From: Phanerochaete sordida
Lineage: Eukaryota; Basidiomycota; Agaricomycetes; Polyporales; Phanerochaetaceae
Assembly: GCA_019973155.2 (NCBI GenBank)
Contig: BPQB01000089.1
Coordinates: 1-64,000, forward strand
DNA length: 64,000 bases
Direction of reading: 5' to 3'
Under the pieces are notes generated by a model. It was given only the letters and a program-made list of their open reading frames with translations. It was not told the DNA's origin and did no database searches. Shown piece after piece: positions 11,149 to 23,827 of this stretch (the first letter of the stretch is position 1; every line of letters begins with the position of its first letter). Both the position numbers and the translations under genes were made by a program.

Positions 11149-14100
11149 TCAATCCATCTCGTCGTCTTCTGCTGCTTCTTCTCTGCCAAGAATTTCGGCC
11201 AGCATTTGCTTCGCTCCCGTCTCTCGTCCGGCATTCAAATCGCATGCCAGAAATCGTCGGCAGATTTCCTCCGCCAACTTCAAGTCGAGCTTCTCATCCT
11301 CGGTCATCTCTTCGTCGAGGAGTATCCCGACATCGTTGCGGGACAACAGCTGGCTGGAATAGACGTTAGCTTGTACATGTTGACCATCGGGCTACCGCGC
11401 ATACCTGACATACTGCGCCCTTTGGGCAATGGAGTGAGGAATGCCGAACAATTCTGCGCAGATCGCAGCGTGGGAGTGTGTGCTCAAGCCGTTACCAATC
11501 CTGAGAGCAAAACCTATAGGCGGTTGCTGTAGGAAGAGAGGGACACTTACCTGTACAAGTATGTAATTCTCTCGCCAGGGCGAAGCGCAAGTCTTCCAGG
11601 CGCATCATCATCCGCCTCCGCATCGCTTTCCGTCGAGGCACGCGGCGCGCCGTTGTTCAATAATTCTCCTCGACTGGAGGTGAGCATGACCTGCATGTGA
11701 GCGAATGTAACGCGGAGCTCGTCAGGATCAAGCATGTCTTCCTGAAAGACCTCGTGGAAATGTGTGGCCGCGATGACCTTCGGGCAGGAAGAGCCGCGGC
11801 TGAGCAAATGCTTCAGCACGCCACAGAAGAGGCCGGCGCCATCTGGGGAGTCGTATCAGACCCGCAGAAATGCTTGGCTGTGACGTAGACAGGCGCACCA
11901 GCAGACAACGTCCCTTTGCCGAATTCATCTAGCAAGATGAGCGACCGCTCGGTGGAATCTCGCAGGGCTAAAGAGACTTGGTTCAAGTCAATCATGAAGG
12001 CGGATTGCACCTTCAATGAATGCCTCTGTGAGCATGCTCCATGGGAGCCCGTAGAGGATATATGTGCATACCCGCGAGACCGACTCTCGGGTTTGAATAC
12101 GGGTGAAGACTGGCATAGTCTGAAAAGCCGTTCCACAAAGACTTGACTGACACGCACTTTTGTCCGCGATTCCCAGAACTGCAGCTTGCGCGGGAACGAA
12201 ACTAGAAGCGAAGTCTGTGTGAGGGCTGTAGATGGTGCGCTTGGGGGCTTACCACCCGATCTACCATGAATTTAAGCCGTGAAAGGTAGTTGTCGTGCTG
12301 AGAGCGACGAACCTGTGTCATGTATTGAATCAAGGCTACCTGCTTGAGGTACACGCTCTGTGTCTCGTCAGCGTACAGCCCGTGCCGCTGACGTTCAAGA
12401 CACAGCACCTTTCCGCATGCATTCGCACCTGTACAAACCATGACACTATTTGGGTCACCGCTGAGCGAAGCGTCAAGATCGTTCGCTTCGCCGAGAGCCT
12501 TCGCCGCCTCCGGTGGGCAGTCTGGTCCTATCAGGAAGGTATCATTTGGCACGAATGTGTCCACCACCAGCTCCTGAAGAGGATGCCTATGGGGCAAGAT
12601 TTAGATACCACGCAAGCGTCAGAACTGTGGCATCCGCACCTCCCCTGCTTGATGACGATGACATTCTCGTCCGAGAGCTCCGGCCGGCAGAAATCGAAGG
12701 CTCTGGAGGCTTGGGCGAAAGAGAGCAGACAATCGAGTTCGGCAAACATATCGCATGCATCTACGATCTCTTGCTCGTACTTGATGATGCGTTCGAGCAA
12801 GTCTTGTGCTAACTCTATCTCGCGATCTGAAGCAGTCTCTAATTAAATCCTGTCTCACAAGGCCAGGGTGTCGACGAACCGACTATCGAGGAGTGAATGT
12901 CTCCAATATGCCTGTCGAGGTCTTCGGAAGTTCTCGAGTTGAGTGGATACAGCGATGGCGTAAAGCAAACTGGCTCACCATGCATCTCCTGCGATTTGAA
13001 GTATACCTGCACGCTGGTCCGTACATCATGATCCAAACGTTCTATATGTCCAGCTTGCTGATGCACTTACTCTGATGAGAACTACGAGAAAATCAGTATG
13101 CGGACGGGGGGAGAACGTAGACGACACACTTGAAAACTCCAGCCTTCCATCACGTCCACACCGTTCTCTCTCCAGTCATCTCGCATCGGAACGCAGATCA
13201 GAAAGCCTACACAGGCATGAGCAATATCCAGCAGGTATGAGATAGAGGTTTGGACCTAGCTGCGGGAAGTAGACCACATTTAAGGTGCTCGCATACTCGG
13301 CTGAGACAGTGGCCGATATTCGCTCTGCGACCTTCGACTTTTATTTGATCAAATCAGTGCGCCGAGACTAAGCAGAGGGAAATGTCTGCTGCACATACGA
13401 GAACTGCATCGATGCCATGATATATGTGTTTCAACTTGTCCAAGTCTTCATCGACGTGCGGCCGAATACATACTCGAGCTGCATTCCGGGATTCTTCCCA
13501 GTCGATCTGTAGCAATTCAGCACATATTCCGTGCCTGCGAGTGTTGTGCGACAAACCGTTTCATTGATTGTGTTACCGACAAGTTTTACGCCAGCAACAT
13601 CGAGTGCCCTGCAGAGCTACCAATCCGAAATCATCAGACCACGTTCACAGGCTCGATGCGTAATGTGACGGTACCTTCTTCACAATCTCTACTAGCCCCG
13701 TAAAGCTCAGTTCCGACAGGGCATCGTGCAGCATGACGGAATGAAACGCGAACTAAATGCAAGATCAGCGTGCTGGCACACTCAATATCTCCAGACTAAC
13801 CTTCACGAGACTTTGCCAGTCCGAGACCTTTGCTCTGCCAGACTTGATGGTCGTCAGAATCTTCGGTACGTTCTTGATTCCCTTCAGATGAACATGCATA
13901 GCGTCGACGGCAGACGCATTCTCGGGCCGCATGAAGCACGTCACGGCATCATGGCGAGCAGTGATGATGTCCATGGAGAGTGACGGACGCAGGAGCCACT
14001 GCCGCAGAAGCACCTTGCCCAGTGACGTCTTGGTATGATCCAGAATCCCGAACAAAGACAGGCCCTCTTTCGTCTTATCGGAGTGGATGGACGCGTGACT

Positions 14101-15207
14101 TTCGCTGTCGAAAATCTGAAGCGAGTACAGGGCGTCTGCGTTGATCTGCATGACGTCCCGGAATGCAAGGTACTGGATGGCCCGTATGTCGAGACCCGAG
14201 ATGCCTTCATCGTGCAATTCTCCAATGGCGCGGACTTTGCTGAGATGATCCAGCAGAGCGCCAACGGAGCCTAGCTATTACTCGGTTAGCCAAGCCATGA
14301 TGTCTTTGGACCATATGCGCTTACACATAGAGGCGAGCCTTCGATGGACGCGTAGTTAGCCAACCGGATGGAAGCGTTCCACTTTTGCAGCGTGGGATCG
14401 CCCGTCTCTTCTCTGCGCCTACGCATGAAATCATAGGCACTCCTTGGCTCGTCGTCCGAGCTGCTGTTTGACAGGCCTGCTGTTCCACGTGCGTCCTCAG
14501 GCAGCTCTGCGAGTAGGCGCAATGACAGTACACGGTCTCTCCCCTTAGCAGGGATGAAGTCCTTGTAGGGTCTGACTTGAAATGTGCCTCCCGCCCCGTC
14601 GACTGTGCAGGTTAGCTGACTATATGCGCTCCTAAATGCGCCGAACACGCACCATAACTGCGAAGGATGTCCATGCAGCTGTCTTCACCCTTCGAGCTGA
14701 TTAGAACAACATCTGGCTGTGCCTGCTCCAGTACTGCGAAGGTAGTGAGACGCATATATCGAGGTTCAAAGACTTCATTTACGTACGCATCTGCGTCAGG
14801 TCATAATGCCCACTATCCTGGCAATCTTCAAGCACGAAGATAGTGCACGTCGTGGGATCATAGTATGCTCCCCCAATCTTTCCACTGCACAACATGAGAC
14901 CTTACAGTATGAGCGTATACGCATAGCCCTCACAATTGGGCATTCATCGCGAGGTATATCTAGAGCCCGTTAGAGGTGACATGGAGGCTGCATCGCGTGC
15001 TAAACATACCTTGTCAGGCTCGTTCTCGCTGCTTTCAGTCTCGTCATTGTCGGCCTCTTCAGCCGAAGCTTCCTCCTCACCGTCCTCATCCCCGTTGTTC
15101 CATCGTACGCGTTTGGGTCCAGGCTCGGTCGAACCATCCGGGCTACACTCTTGATCTGCGACGCCGTTTTGCGTGTCGTCATCCTTTCGTCGCTTAGACG
15201 GAGGCAT
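11149..15207 (-). CDS. MSH5: MSH5, meiotic MutS homologue
   Basis: About 24 short exons can be joined in frame from the ATG at 15207 to TGA at 11149. In order: an acidic N-terminus; GKIGGAYYD connector strands; the lever/core region with LQIFDSESH.S.HSDKTKEGLSLFGILD; IKNVPKIL; YFPQLGFLI; then RHPLQELVV..FVPND, which is diagnostic for MSH5. The ATPase follows: Walker A TGANACGKS (split by an intron), IGCFVPA, FTRIQTRESVS, SAFMIDLNQVSLAL, Walker B LILLDEFGKGT, and ATHFHEVF. The last exon ends in an acidic tail. MSH5 pairs with MSH4 to form a sliding clamp on recombination intermediates that promotes meiotic crossovers. All key ATPase residues are present, so the gene looks functional. Confidence 0.93.
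12253..12260 (-). other. MSH5: 8-nt coding microexon of MSH5
   Basis: Between the exon ending IQYMTQ and the exon beginning FVPAQ, direct joining loses the invariant I/V-G-C/S of MutS proteins. The bases ATCGGGTG at 12260-12253 are preceded by ...GTAG and followed by GTAAGC. Inserting them gives TQ-IGC-FVPA in frame. Confidence 0.75.
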
Positions 15208-15449
15208 TTTCGCACTGCGGTCACGTGTAGAAGCTGGTGAACGAGTGGGGGATACAGGTCAGCGGCAAAGAATGCGAACAGCGATACATCTCGCGCGTCT
15301 CGTGGTATCCGGGGTCCTAGTATTTCTGGCGCTCAGCTTACGGAGTCCCGGCGGCGAGGCCTCACGCCGATGCGAACCAGCATGCGAAAGCGAACTGTGA
15401 CTGCAGAAACAGAGCGAACGACATAACAAACAATGGATATGCAGGTGCT

Positions 15450-16641
15450 TTACTTCTTCGATGTCTGCAGGAGCCCCTTCGCGTCATCACCAGCAACTGA
15501 ATAGGATATTGAGTATACTGCGTAAAGTAGAGGAAGAGCACACGTACCATTCAACAACAGACTCTGGGAGTCGAGCATAACACGGTTGCCGGACGACGCG
15601 AGAAGGGTTGCAATGTCGCGCGCGGCCTCCAGCCGACGCAGCTCCAAGAAACCCTTATTCGCCCGCATTGCGTCGCCAATGAGCTCGGCACTCCTAGCCT
15701 CTCCCTGAGCGCGAACGATAATCGACTGCTTCTCCTGGAAGGCCTGGTCGACCAAGAACGCCGCACGAAGAGCAGTCTGCTGCGCGACCTGCTTCGCCTC
15801 GACGGCATGGGTGAACTCCGGGGAGAACGCGACGTGCGTGATGGAGACGTCGTCGAGGACGAGGTTGAAGCGCGAAGCGCGGGTAGTCAAGTTCTCTCGG
15901 ATCAGACGCGACACCTGACATGAGCAGAATGAGGACGTGAAATATTGTAATAGATTGTAGTCTTCTCACCATCTCACGCTGGGTGATAAGCTGGCTGGCG
16001 TTGAACTGTGCGACGACGCTCTTCAGCACCTCGTTGACGATGGAGGGCAGGACGCGCTCGTCGAAGTCGGTACCGAGCTCGCGGTATATCGTGGGCAGGG
16101 CATTGGTGCTTGGCCTTGACAAGACACGGCATGTGATGTTAACCATTTGAAGGTCTTTTGTACCGGTGAGACTGGCAATGTTGCGAGGCTTCGCGCGGAT
16201 ATCATAGATGATTGGAGTTTCGAACCAAGGAATCTGTGACGAATGAGATCGCATTGGAGTTTGAGCCAGAATAGGACCGTACCATGAAGTGAGTTCCTTC
16301 CGGGTACACCTTGTCTGATACTCCGTTCAGCCTGCAGGGACATATGAACATCGACGCGTCGGGGCATTCGGCATTGCATACCTCGTGTATTTAATAGCTC
16401 GGTGACCACCGTCCACTATAAGTCGTATTTTCAGCCCATCTGCACGCATTGGGTGTGGGACTGGCAACGCACCGTTGAATAGACTCGCGTTCAGCAGCAC
16501 ACCACCACCAATGAGCGCGACAATCAGGCCGGTGCCGGCGAAGAACCCCTTGCCTCCCGGGAGACCTCCTCCTCCGCCGGCATTTCTGCCTGCTCTCTGC
16601 AGTTGCTGGGAGAGTCTCCGGAATGCGTCCTGGCCGTTCAT
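15450..16641 (-). CDS. PHB2: Prohibitin-2 (PHB2), inner-membrane scaffold
   Basis: Six exons join in frame from the ATG at 16641. The N-terminus has a Gly-rich segment, then a hydrophobic anchor ([20 protein letters not shown]), [27 protein letters not shown], and the PHB domain with [26 protein letters not shown]. The C-terminal coiled coil follows ([32 protein letters not shown]). The terminal exon adds [14 protein letters not shown]2 forms ring complexes with PHB1 in the mitochondrial inner membrane that chaperone respiratory subunits and restrain the m-AAA protease. Nothing is missing. It is transcribed away from the transporter at 16898 across a 256-bp gap. Confidence 0.93.
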
Positions 16642-16897
16642 GGCTGTGAGCTGCGACCGAGGATCTGGCGAACGTCGAAGGAGCTTGTGAAAGCGGAATC
16701 CACTGACGCCCACTGACGGCAGGTAGGCGGCAGCTGGCGGCATCGTCCGAAAGCGATCAGTATGCAAGCGCCGTCCATACCCCGCAGTGGAACTGACTCG
16801 GACGACTTTTCTCTTACCTCCTCTCACACCCGACAGGCGACCCTACGACCTGCTAATACACAGCGTCGATCCGTCTTTGTGCGACGCCCGACATATC
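16642..16897. promoter_or_regulatory. bidirectional promoter PHB2 / PQ-loop transporter
   Basis: Only 256 bases separate the two divergent start codons, so both genes must share this control region. No clear TATA box is visible, as is common for housekeeping genes. Confidence 0.55.
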
Positions 16898-18116
16898 ATG
16901 ATTTACGAAGACGGCGGGACAGCGAGCAGCATCGTACGCTCGTCTTCACTTTTATTTATCGGCGAGGCTGGCTAACCTGGCTCTCCGAAGCTAGGATGGA
17001 TGTCCATAGCCTGCTGGTAAGTCATGTCATAATCCTCCTATCCGTCGTGTGTCACGCTCAGCTTGTTTCTTTCTAAGGATCGTGGTGTACTCGCCTCAGA
17101 TTATCGAAAACTACCAATTGAAGTCCGGAGAAGGCCTGAGTGTATTCTTCGTGCTTATCTGGCTAGCAGGCGATCTCGCCAATCTATTCGGCGCGCTCCT
17201 CGCCAACTTATTGCCAACGATCATTATACTTGGGGCATACGTATGTTCCTACGACTTCCGCGTGCCAAAGCGCTGTCTGACATCCTTCGAAGTACACGAT
17301 TTGCGACATCGTGCTATTGGTCCAAATCTACTACTATCGGTGGCTCAAGAAGTCACAGGAGCTTGCGCCAGGAACTCTGATTCCGGAGGTCGATGTCCCA
17401 GGGCACATTCCTTCCGAGGAGACGCCTCTCATCTCCGAACACGGGACAAATGAAACTAAGAAGGCTGAGCAGTCACTTGCCACGCAGTGCTTGATATACG
17501 GCAGCGCCCTCGTCTTCGTTCTTGGTACCGGGGTTGCGGCCTGGGCTATAGACGAGTATCTGCATCGGGGACAGTCGCGCGAACAGCCAGTAGAAATCAT
17601 TGAATGGCGTAGCCAGCTCCTTGGCTGGATTTCAGCCGTACTCTATCGTGAGTCCACACCTCCTGCTCTGGTACGCGTGGCTTACCATAACGCAGTTGGA
17701 GCGCGTATCCCACAAATATGTAAGTTACATCGTAAAGCATGTTGCGCCGTTGCTCACGATATCTGCAGTCAAAAACTTCCACACCAAGTGTGAAGGCCTG
17801 TCCCCAGCAATGTTCCTATTTGCAATCGCGGGGAACGCTACTTACGTGTTGTCTATTCTCGCTCTCTCGTTGGAGCCAAAGCACATCATGGCGAACGCCG
17901 GGTGGATCGCAGGTGAGCATGCGGACACTGCCTACAGTGAGGATCATGCTCACGAGTTTCACAGGGAGCGGCTTGACCGTGTTTCTAGATGTCTTTGTAA
18001 GTACATGATTGGCTCGACAGAGGCTGGGGACTCATGCAAGTTTCCTATCGTAGGTCATGCTCCAATTTTTCTACTATAAGGTCACGGAACGCTCCGTACC
18101 GCCCGAGTCGCCTTGA
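16898..18116 (+). CDS. PQ-loop vacuolar cationic amino-acid transporter (Ypq1/PQLC2-like)
   Basis: Eight exons join in frame from the ATG at 16898. The first two introns restore the block SILGWMSIACW-IVVYSPQI. Two PQ motifs are present: VYSPQIIENY near residue 25 and ARIPQIFKNF in the second half, each followed by a glycine-rich GLS turn, as in all PQ-loop proteins. Seven hydrophobic segments can be drawn, with a polar loop (EETPLISEHGT, holding a di-leucine-like acidic motif) between repeats. Family members (Ypq1-3 in yeast, PQLC2 in animals) export Lys/Arg/His from or import them into the vacuole or lysosome. Choosing a later ATG at 16996 would lose the first helix. Confidence 0.9.
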
Positions 18117-18888
18117 GATACTCCGGAGCATGCTTGTTTAGGCTCTGCAGCTTTAATCTGTACCATCATGCATCCATCCTGTACAGTAGACCACCGCACC
18201 GACGTTATGACAACGAAGACAGTTATTGTCTGGATGGGGTGCGCTGGATGAGGTGAGAATTACAATGAACTCGAACAATGCCTACCGTACGGAGCATCAC
18301 TCGGACGATAAGGCGGGGCGGCGGTTGGTCGCTGAGATGCAATGCGATCCTCCCTCGGTCAAGCCTGTGCTGATTTGGCGCGAGGCATCTGCCTCGTTCC
18401 TCTCCTCGTGTCCCTAGACTCACCCGCCATCCCACGTTGCAGGTTGCTTTCCAACACTCCGGGATGGGATGTATTACGGACAGATGGTCACTCCGGCCTC
18501 GTGTACTGCACCGAAAAAAACTCTTTTATCTGTCTGGAAATCGCCCGGCGCAGCCTTATATGCAGCCGTGGCCTAACCACCCTTGCACCTCTCGACGCGC
18601 TCCCAGCCCCCTTGGACGATAGGTATGTCGTCACTGCTGGCCCGAGGCACCCTGTGCAGCGTGTTCCTGACGCACTACTAGACTGCGGTGCTCCGTGCTC
18701 GCCGCCAGACCAGCCCAATAGAGCTAGGAAGTGGGTCTCGGAACCCGCGCTGCTGCCGACCCCAAGGACCTCCTCTATAGGCCCCTCAGAGTCTAAGGAG
18801 CGGATCATAGAGCCATCGGTACGTGTCAGATTATCTACTCTTGGCCGCTGAGACGAGCGGCGCGCACAGGTCTCTTCGTTTCGCCACC
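18117..18888. other. intergenic
   Basis: 3' flank of the transporter and 5' flank of the F-box gene. Small frames only; no supported gene. Confidence 0.4.
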
Positions 18889-20814
18889 ATGCCCCCCAAC
18901 GAAGTGCTTTCCCCTCGTCCCGTCCGCTCATGGATGCCTATACCCTCCACATCCCCGCCTCCATACGAAGAGCTGGTCGACTTCAGCTATGAAAAAGAAG
19001 ATCCCGTGCCCACTGCATCTTCATCTACCGAACCGTTCATCCCTCTGACACCCGAGCCCATCCACGTCTTCTCCCCCATACCGAATCCCCCGTCGGTACA
19101 CCCATGGCTAGCAAGAGCCGGCTCTGGAGAGTCCGTCGATCACTTGCGAGACGCTCTCAGCGACCTGGAGACGCGTATGGCGATGCTACTCAGCGAGCGG
19201 GACGTGCTGGAGCATCGCCTCGAAAGCGCCGTCCGCCTGCAGTCGCCGGTGCATCGCCTCCCAAGCGAGCTCCTCGCGTCAATATTCATCGCGTGCGTCC
19301 TCACAATGGAGGAAGAAGATTCCCTCATGCTCACGACCCTAATGCTCGTCTGCCGCCACTGGAAAGAGGTGACCCTGAACACTCCCATCGTCTGGTCTCG
19401 CGTCGTTGCGGGAACGCATCATCCTCTTTCGAACGCCTACCGCAAGCTAGAACGTTCCAAGTCATGTCCCATGAATATCAGCGTCGACTTCAGCCCAAGG
19501 ACCGAGTACAGCACGGTTTCGACCGACAGCATCGTCCGCACTATGGACTTGCTCCGGACATCTATCTGGCGATGGAAATCTTTCCGGCTAACGGTGCCTA
19601 ACCGGCCCCAGGCATCTGCCGCCCTGATGCGATGCAAGGATCCGGCGCCGCTCCTCGAAGTCCTCTCCGTTCACATCCTCCACTCGATGCAGGACGACGG
19701 GATGCAACACTCGAATCCCCCGCGTCCCGTGTTTAACGGACAGACCCCGAGCCTCACCTCCTGTTCGATGACGTCGTTCAACTTTGGCTGGGACATGCAC
19801 CTCGTGAGCCGGCTTCGAGTGCTCAAGCTTGGCGGATACTGGAACGGGTACGCCCCTTCTCTGGAGACGACGCTCGCGATGCTCCGCGCGTGCCCGCACC
19901 TCGAGGAGTTCTCCCTCCGAAATATGTCCGACATCGATATTGGGGCGTGCCAGGAGTACGAGACCGACCCCGCGGAGTACGACGAGCTCTACGAGCGGTT
20001 CGCGCGCACCGGCGACACGCGCATGATCCAGCTTCCGCGACTCACGAAGCTCTCGTTCTACTACTCGGGCACGGTGCGCTCGCGGATTGTCCTTGGTCTG
20101 CTGTCCTGCCCGGCGCTGGAGGACGTAGATCTCTGCTTCCTCGATAATGTGTCGCCGATGATAGAACACCTGCGGAGGCAATCGTTGACGAAGCTGCCCT
20201 TGCGCCGGCTTCGCATCGAGTCCAGCTTCTTTAGCGAGCTCAAGCTTGCACGATTCCTCCGGAGAGTGCCGTCGTTGACGACACTGGACCTTGTCGACGT
20301 TGAAGATGCATCTCCCAGTCTGCTGAAGGTGCGTGCGGTGTGACGTCGCATGTCTTCGCTCTGCTCACTTCTCATGCAGAACCTTGCGGCTCCCGCCACA
20401 AGTCAGAGTTGGGCATGCCCTAAGTTGACACACCTCAGCCTAGAGGGCTGCACGACCCTTGACTGGGAGTCCATACGATCCGTGGTTGAATCCCGTCTCC
20501 CTCCGCAGGCGCGAGCCTTCCCTCGGCCGGCTACCGATTCCAAGTCTCCCAGCCGAGGGTTTTCCTCAGCGTCGTCGGCAGCACAGCGCCCGCCGATCGC
20601 GTCCTCCTCCGCGTCAGCCTTCGCAGCCAACGCACACATCCTCGCGCATACTCCGTCAACGGCGCTGACCAGGACAAGCCCATTCGGCCAGCCGCAACGC
20701 TTGCAGTGCCTCGACCTGACCCGATGTCACCAGCTCAGCAAGGAGATGATCCAGTGGCTGCGACTTTACGTGGAAGACGTGAAGTGTGACACCTCGAAGA
20801 ATGTATGGGAATGA
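18889..20814 (+). CDS. F-box / leucine-rich-repeat protein
   Basis: The ATG at 18889 sits in a near-perfect Kozak context (GCCACCATG). One intron (20329-20379, 51 nt) joins two exons to 624 aa. A Pro-rich N-terminus and a short coiled coil (LRDALSDLETRMAMLLSERDVLEHRLE) come first. The F-box is at about residues 145-190: PVHRLPSELLASIFIACV...LMLVCRHWKEVTLNTPIVWSRV. Irregular LRRs follow (LRVLKLGG, LEEFSLRN, LEDVDLCFLD, LTTLDLVDVE, LTHLSLEGC, LQCLDLTRC). It is probably a substrate receptor of an SCF ubiquitin ligase; Agaricomycetes carry hundreds of such genes and the target cannot be guessed. Confidence 0.83.
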
Positions 20815-20999
20815 TCTGTCGGACGTGCACTAGATCGCTTCGCCACGGTTTCGTTTCGCCAGCAGTAGTGAAGTCCGCATGTCACTTACAGAACGTCCGC
20901 GAGCTGCGCAGGCCACAGGACATTGTTACATATCTTGTATTATTAAATATTCTTATGAAGCTTCTGGTGGAAAGACGTCTTTACTGTGTAACGTGAACA

Positions 21000-21757
21000 T
21001 CAAGAAAGGCTTGGATACAGCATGACACTGAGCCTAGCCTCCTCAATGAAGTTTCTCCATCCTGGATACCTGTGAAATGACGTAAATATGCGGTACTTGG
21101 TGAGGCAGGGCCAGCTTACCGGGCATGCGCCCACAACGCGACCATCCCCGAGCTCGCGACATCCCGCACAACCTCTGATTGTCGGTCCCAGTCAAACTCG
21201 TGGGTTTGAGTTGTCCCGTCGGCATGTCTATTTGTCGCGAGGCGAGGTGCGTCGCCGTTACGTGCATTTGACGTTGCGAGTGAGTACCAGGTCCACGAGT
21301 TCCGGTACGTGCCACGGTCTTCCGGGTACGAACTCCAGCCTTGATCGTGGCCGCGGATGAGAGCAGATATCCCTTGGATGCACCGCCTCTGTCGCTCATT
21401 CAGGGATATGGTACAGATCTCGCGGTCGTCGTCATGGAATATAAGCTGCTTCTGAGTGCTGGTCACGACGGAGTAGTACTGGGCGTCGTGGAGGACGATC
21501 TCCACGAGCTCGATGGGGAGCAGGCGCTGCAGCATCATGCGAACGCGCACTACGTCTGCCAACGATACAGCGCGCGCAACTGCGAGCTTCTCGACTGCTG
21601 TAAAAGTGAGCAGAGTGTTTTACGCAAAGTCGTTAGGCGAACTCTCACCGGAGACAGGGGTTTGGGACGTGGTAGCATCTTGCGAATTATTGGGGACCTT
21701 GGCACGCGATTTAACACGCCATTTAGTCTTTGACTTCGTCGCAGCTGGGGGCGTCAT
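21000..21757 (-). CDS. conserved basidiomycete protein with LP-ELVEIVL start
   Basis: Three exons join in frame: a basic N-terminal exon, then one with VEKLAVARAVSLADVVRVRMMLQRLLPIELVEIVLHDAQYY, a beta-rich middle (EFDWDRQSEVVRDV.SSGMVALWAHAR), and a last exon YPGWRNFIEEARLSV. The F-box-like LP.ELV..IL helix followed by a W-A-R-Y-P-G-W-x-N beta segment is a layout I recognise from many Agaricomycete hypothetical proteins. Its role is unknown. The start at 21757 is preferred to the ATG at 21790 because a TATATAA-type box lies only 6-13 bases upstream of the latter, so transcripts should begin after it. Confidence 0.65.
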
Positions 21758-22100
21758 GAAGGTCGATTTCTGCGGCTCAGACCCAAGCATGGTGGTTATA
21801 TAAGTGTGTGCTCGCTCGGACTAGATTGAGTTCACGTCATCGGATAGGGTGAGATGCGAGTCGGCGCACGATATGACTCGAAAGGCCGGCTATGATGACC
21901 CGGGTCAATGCATTTTGGCTGGACATCCGGAAAGAGGTGATGCATGTGGTGCATGCGAACGAGAGACGGGGCCGACTCGCATGACTGGAACGATGTGGCG
22001 GTGCACGTCCGGTAGACGCCAGCGCCACGCGACCGTCTTAGCAGAACGTAAGCGGATGTCTGACCACGACCGTTAGCGCAGTTGTTCTCTCTCAACCTTC
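21758..22100. promoter_or_regulatory. divergent promoter region
   Basis: 343 bases between the minus-strand gene at 21000-21757 and the G-patch gene. It contains a TATATAA-type element at about 21796-21803 (minus-strand reading) serving the left gene. No obvious TATA faces the right gene. Confidence 0.5.
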
Positions 22101-23318
22101 ATGGCGACAGTCACTCACGTCATTCGCTCACACTACGATTCGAAAGATAGAGATGCCCTCGAGCTTGCGACTGGTCAGGTGCCGAGCAGCCAACATGAAG
22201 GCATCGAGGAAGACGTCGATGCCGACCTTGCATGGCAGACCGAATCAGCGTTCGGTGCACAGCGACGCCTTGCGAACGCACCGAAGTTCGTCAAGGCAAT
22301 CGTCTCGTATGACGAGATCAACAACATGATAGGCCTGCCAAAGCACTTCTTTGCCCCACCAAAGGAGGAACCCAAGACCGAGGTTGCCGGCTGGTACAAG
22401 TCCTTGACGAGACAGGCTAGTCCAGCTGCTGGGCCTGGTACTATCGCTGCACCATCGAGAGCTAGCACTTCCCCTTTAGACGCAACCGCATCGTCGAGTT
22501 CAACATCCATCAAGCCCTCCGCACCATCTACTGCAGCTCCCACACCTCACAGACGACCCGACAAGAACAACTGGTTCATTACGCGAGCTCTCCAATCAGA
22601 GCCTACTTCTGCACCTGCTACTCCTCCACCAACCCTTGCCGACATCCTCGCACGAGCACCACCACCTCCAGCAGACAAGGCGGTGAAGCCTCCCGTGTTC
22701 CTCGCTCTCGGCCCCGCCAACAAGGGCTGGGGAATGCTCGAGCAGCAGGGCTGGGCCGAGGGCGAAGGTCTCGGTGCCACCGCTCCGCGGCAGGTGGGAC
22801 CTCGCTCGTCGCTCGCCCGGGCTGCCGCGAAGCGGAAGGGGAAGCAAGCGGAGCGAAGGGTGATCAAGCAAGAGGAACGGGAGGTGCAGCTCGATGCCGA
22901 CGGCGACATCAGCATCGTCAGCAAAGTCGAAGTCGTCGACCTGACGCTTTCGGACTCTGATGACGATGTCACGGAGGACGCTGAGCCTGAGGACGAAGAA
23001 CCTCTGTACGAGCCCCCGCCAATATCCTCCGGCGCCGACGCCGACCCGCACTCTAAGCCCCTCCTCACACCCATACCCACCATCCTGAAGTCCGACCGTC
23101 TCGGCATCGGGCTCAAAGCGAAGACGGTCGGGCCGTACAAGGAGTCGAAGAAGCGTATCACGCACAATCAGGCAGCGCTCGCGCGGCATGTGCGCGAGAC
23201 GGAGGAGATGCGCAGGCTGAAGGCCCTCGTAGGGAGAGGCAGCCGGGGGCTTGCCAGACTAGCCAAGGCAGACTCGGAACACCGACGGCATCTGCTCGCT
23301 AGTCTTAACTCCCCGTGA
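22101..23318 (+). CDS. G-patch domain protein
   Basis: A single 405-aa exon. Residues of about 205-235 (LGPANKGWGMLEQQGWAEGEGLGATA) form a G-patch: an aromatic position, a G-W pair and the GEGLG turn. A second short conserved element, DRLGIGLK, follows at about residue 332, as in GPANK1-type proteins, where the G-patch is split by a linker. In between lie an acidic Ser/Asp/Glu stretch and a basic segment. The C-terminus is a basic helix (RRLKALVGRGSRGLARLAK). G-patch proteins activate DEAH helicases in splicing or ribosome assembly. The partner helicase is not identifiable. Confidence 0.8.
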   Translation: MATVTHVIRSHYDSKDRDALELATGQVPSSQHEGIEEDVDADLAWQTESAFGAQRRLANAPKFVKAIVSYDEINNMIGLPKHFFAPPKEEPKTEVAGWYKSLTRQASPAAGPGTIAAPSRASTSPLDATASSSSTSIKPSAPSTAAPTPHRRPDKNNWFITRALQSEPTSAPATPPPTLADILARAPPPPADKAVKPPVFLALGPANKGWGMLEQQGWAEGEGLGATAPRQVGPRSSLARAAAKRKGKQAERRVIKQEEREVQLDADGDISIVSKVEVVDLTLSDSDDDVTEDAEPEDEEPLYEPPPISSGADADPHSKPLLTPIPTILKSDRLGIGLKAKTVGPYKESKKRITHNQAALARHVRETEEMRRLKALVGRGSRGLARLAKADSEHRRHLLASLNSP

Positions 23319-23827
23319 GCCATCGCAGGATGAGATTCGCATCGGAGACATTCCTTGGACATGACATATGTACCCGTCGCTGCTGCGTCAACGCCACACC
23401 ACCTGTATCACATGTACTCGCAGAAATGTCACAGTAGCCGCAGTAGCTAGATATCCATCCATGAGGCGCAAGTCGGGCCAGGCTGATCGCGAATTCGCGT
23501 GTTAGACGGCTCTGATTAACAGCGTTCATTCCGAGCGCATCCCCCGGTCAGACTGCGTGCAGACGGCATGTACAAGCTGAGGAACATAAATCATACACTG
23601 GACAACATAGACCTGGAACTAGAGGTGCCCCCAAGGAGACGAGTGGCGATACATGAAGCGTGGGCCGGGGGCGGCGCGATGGCCGTGGCGGGTGGCGCGC
23701 AGCCCTGTCCGGCACCAATATCCGTGAGAACGTGCGAGGAAAGCGAGACGAGGGGAATCGGTCATGAATGCGTAAACCAGACGGCAGACTGGAGATGCAG
23801 AGAGATACAAGGGGCGCCACGCGTAGC
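23319..23827. other. intergenic between convergent genes
   Basis: 3' flanks of the G-patch gene (+) and of RPS27 (-). The frame at 23568-23831 is antisense to the RPS27 3' region and is not supported. Confidence 0.45.
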
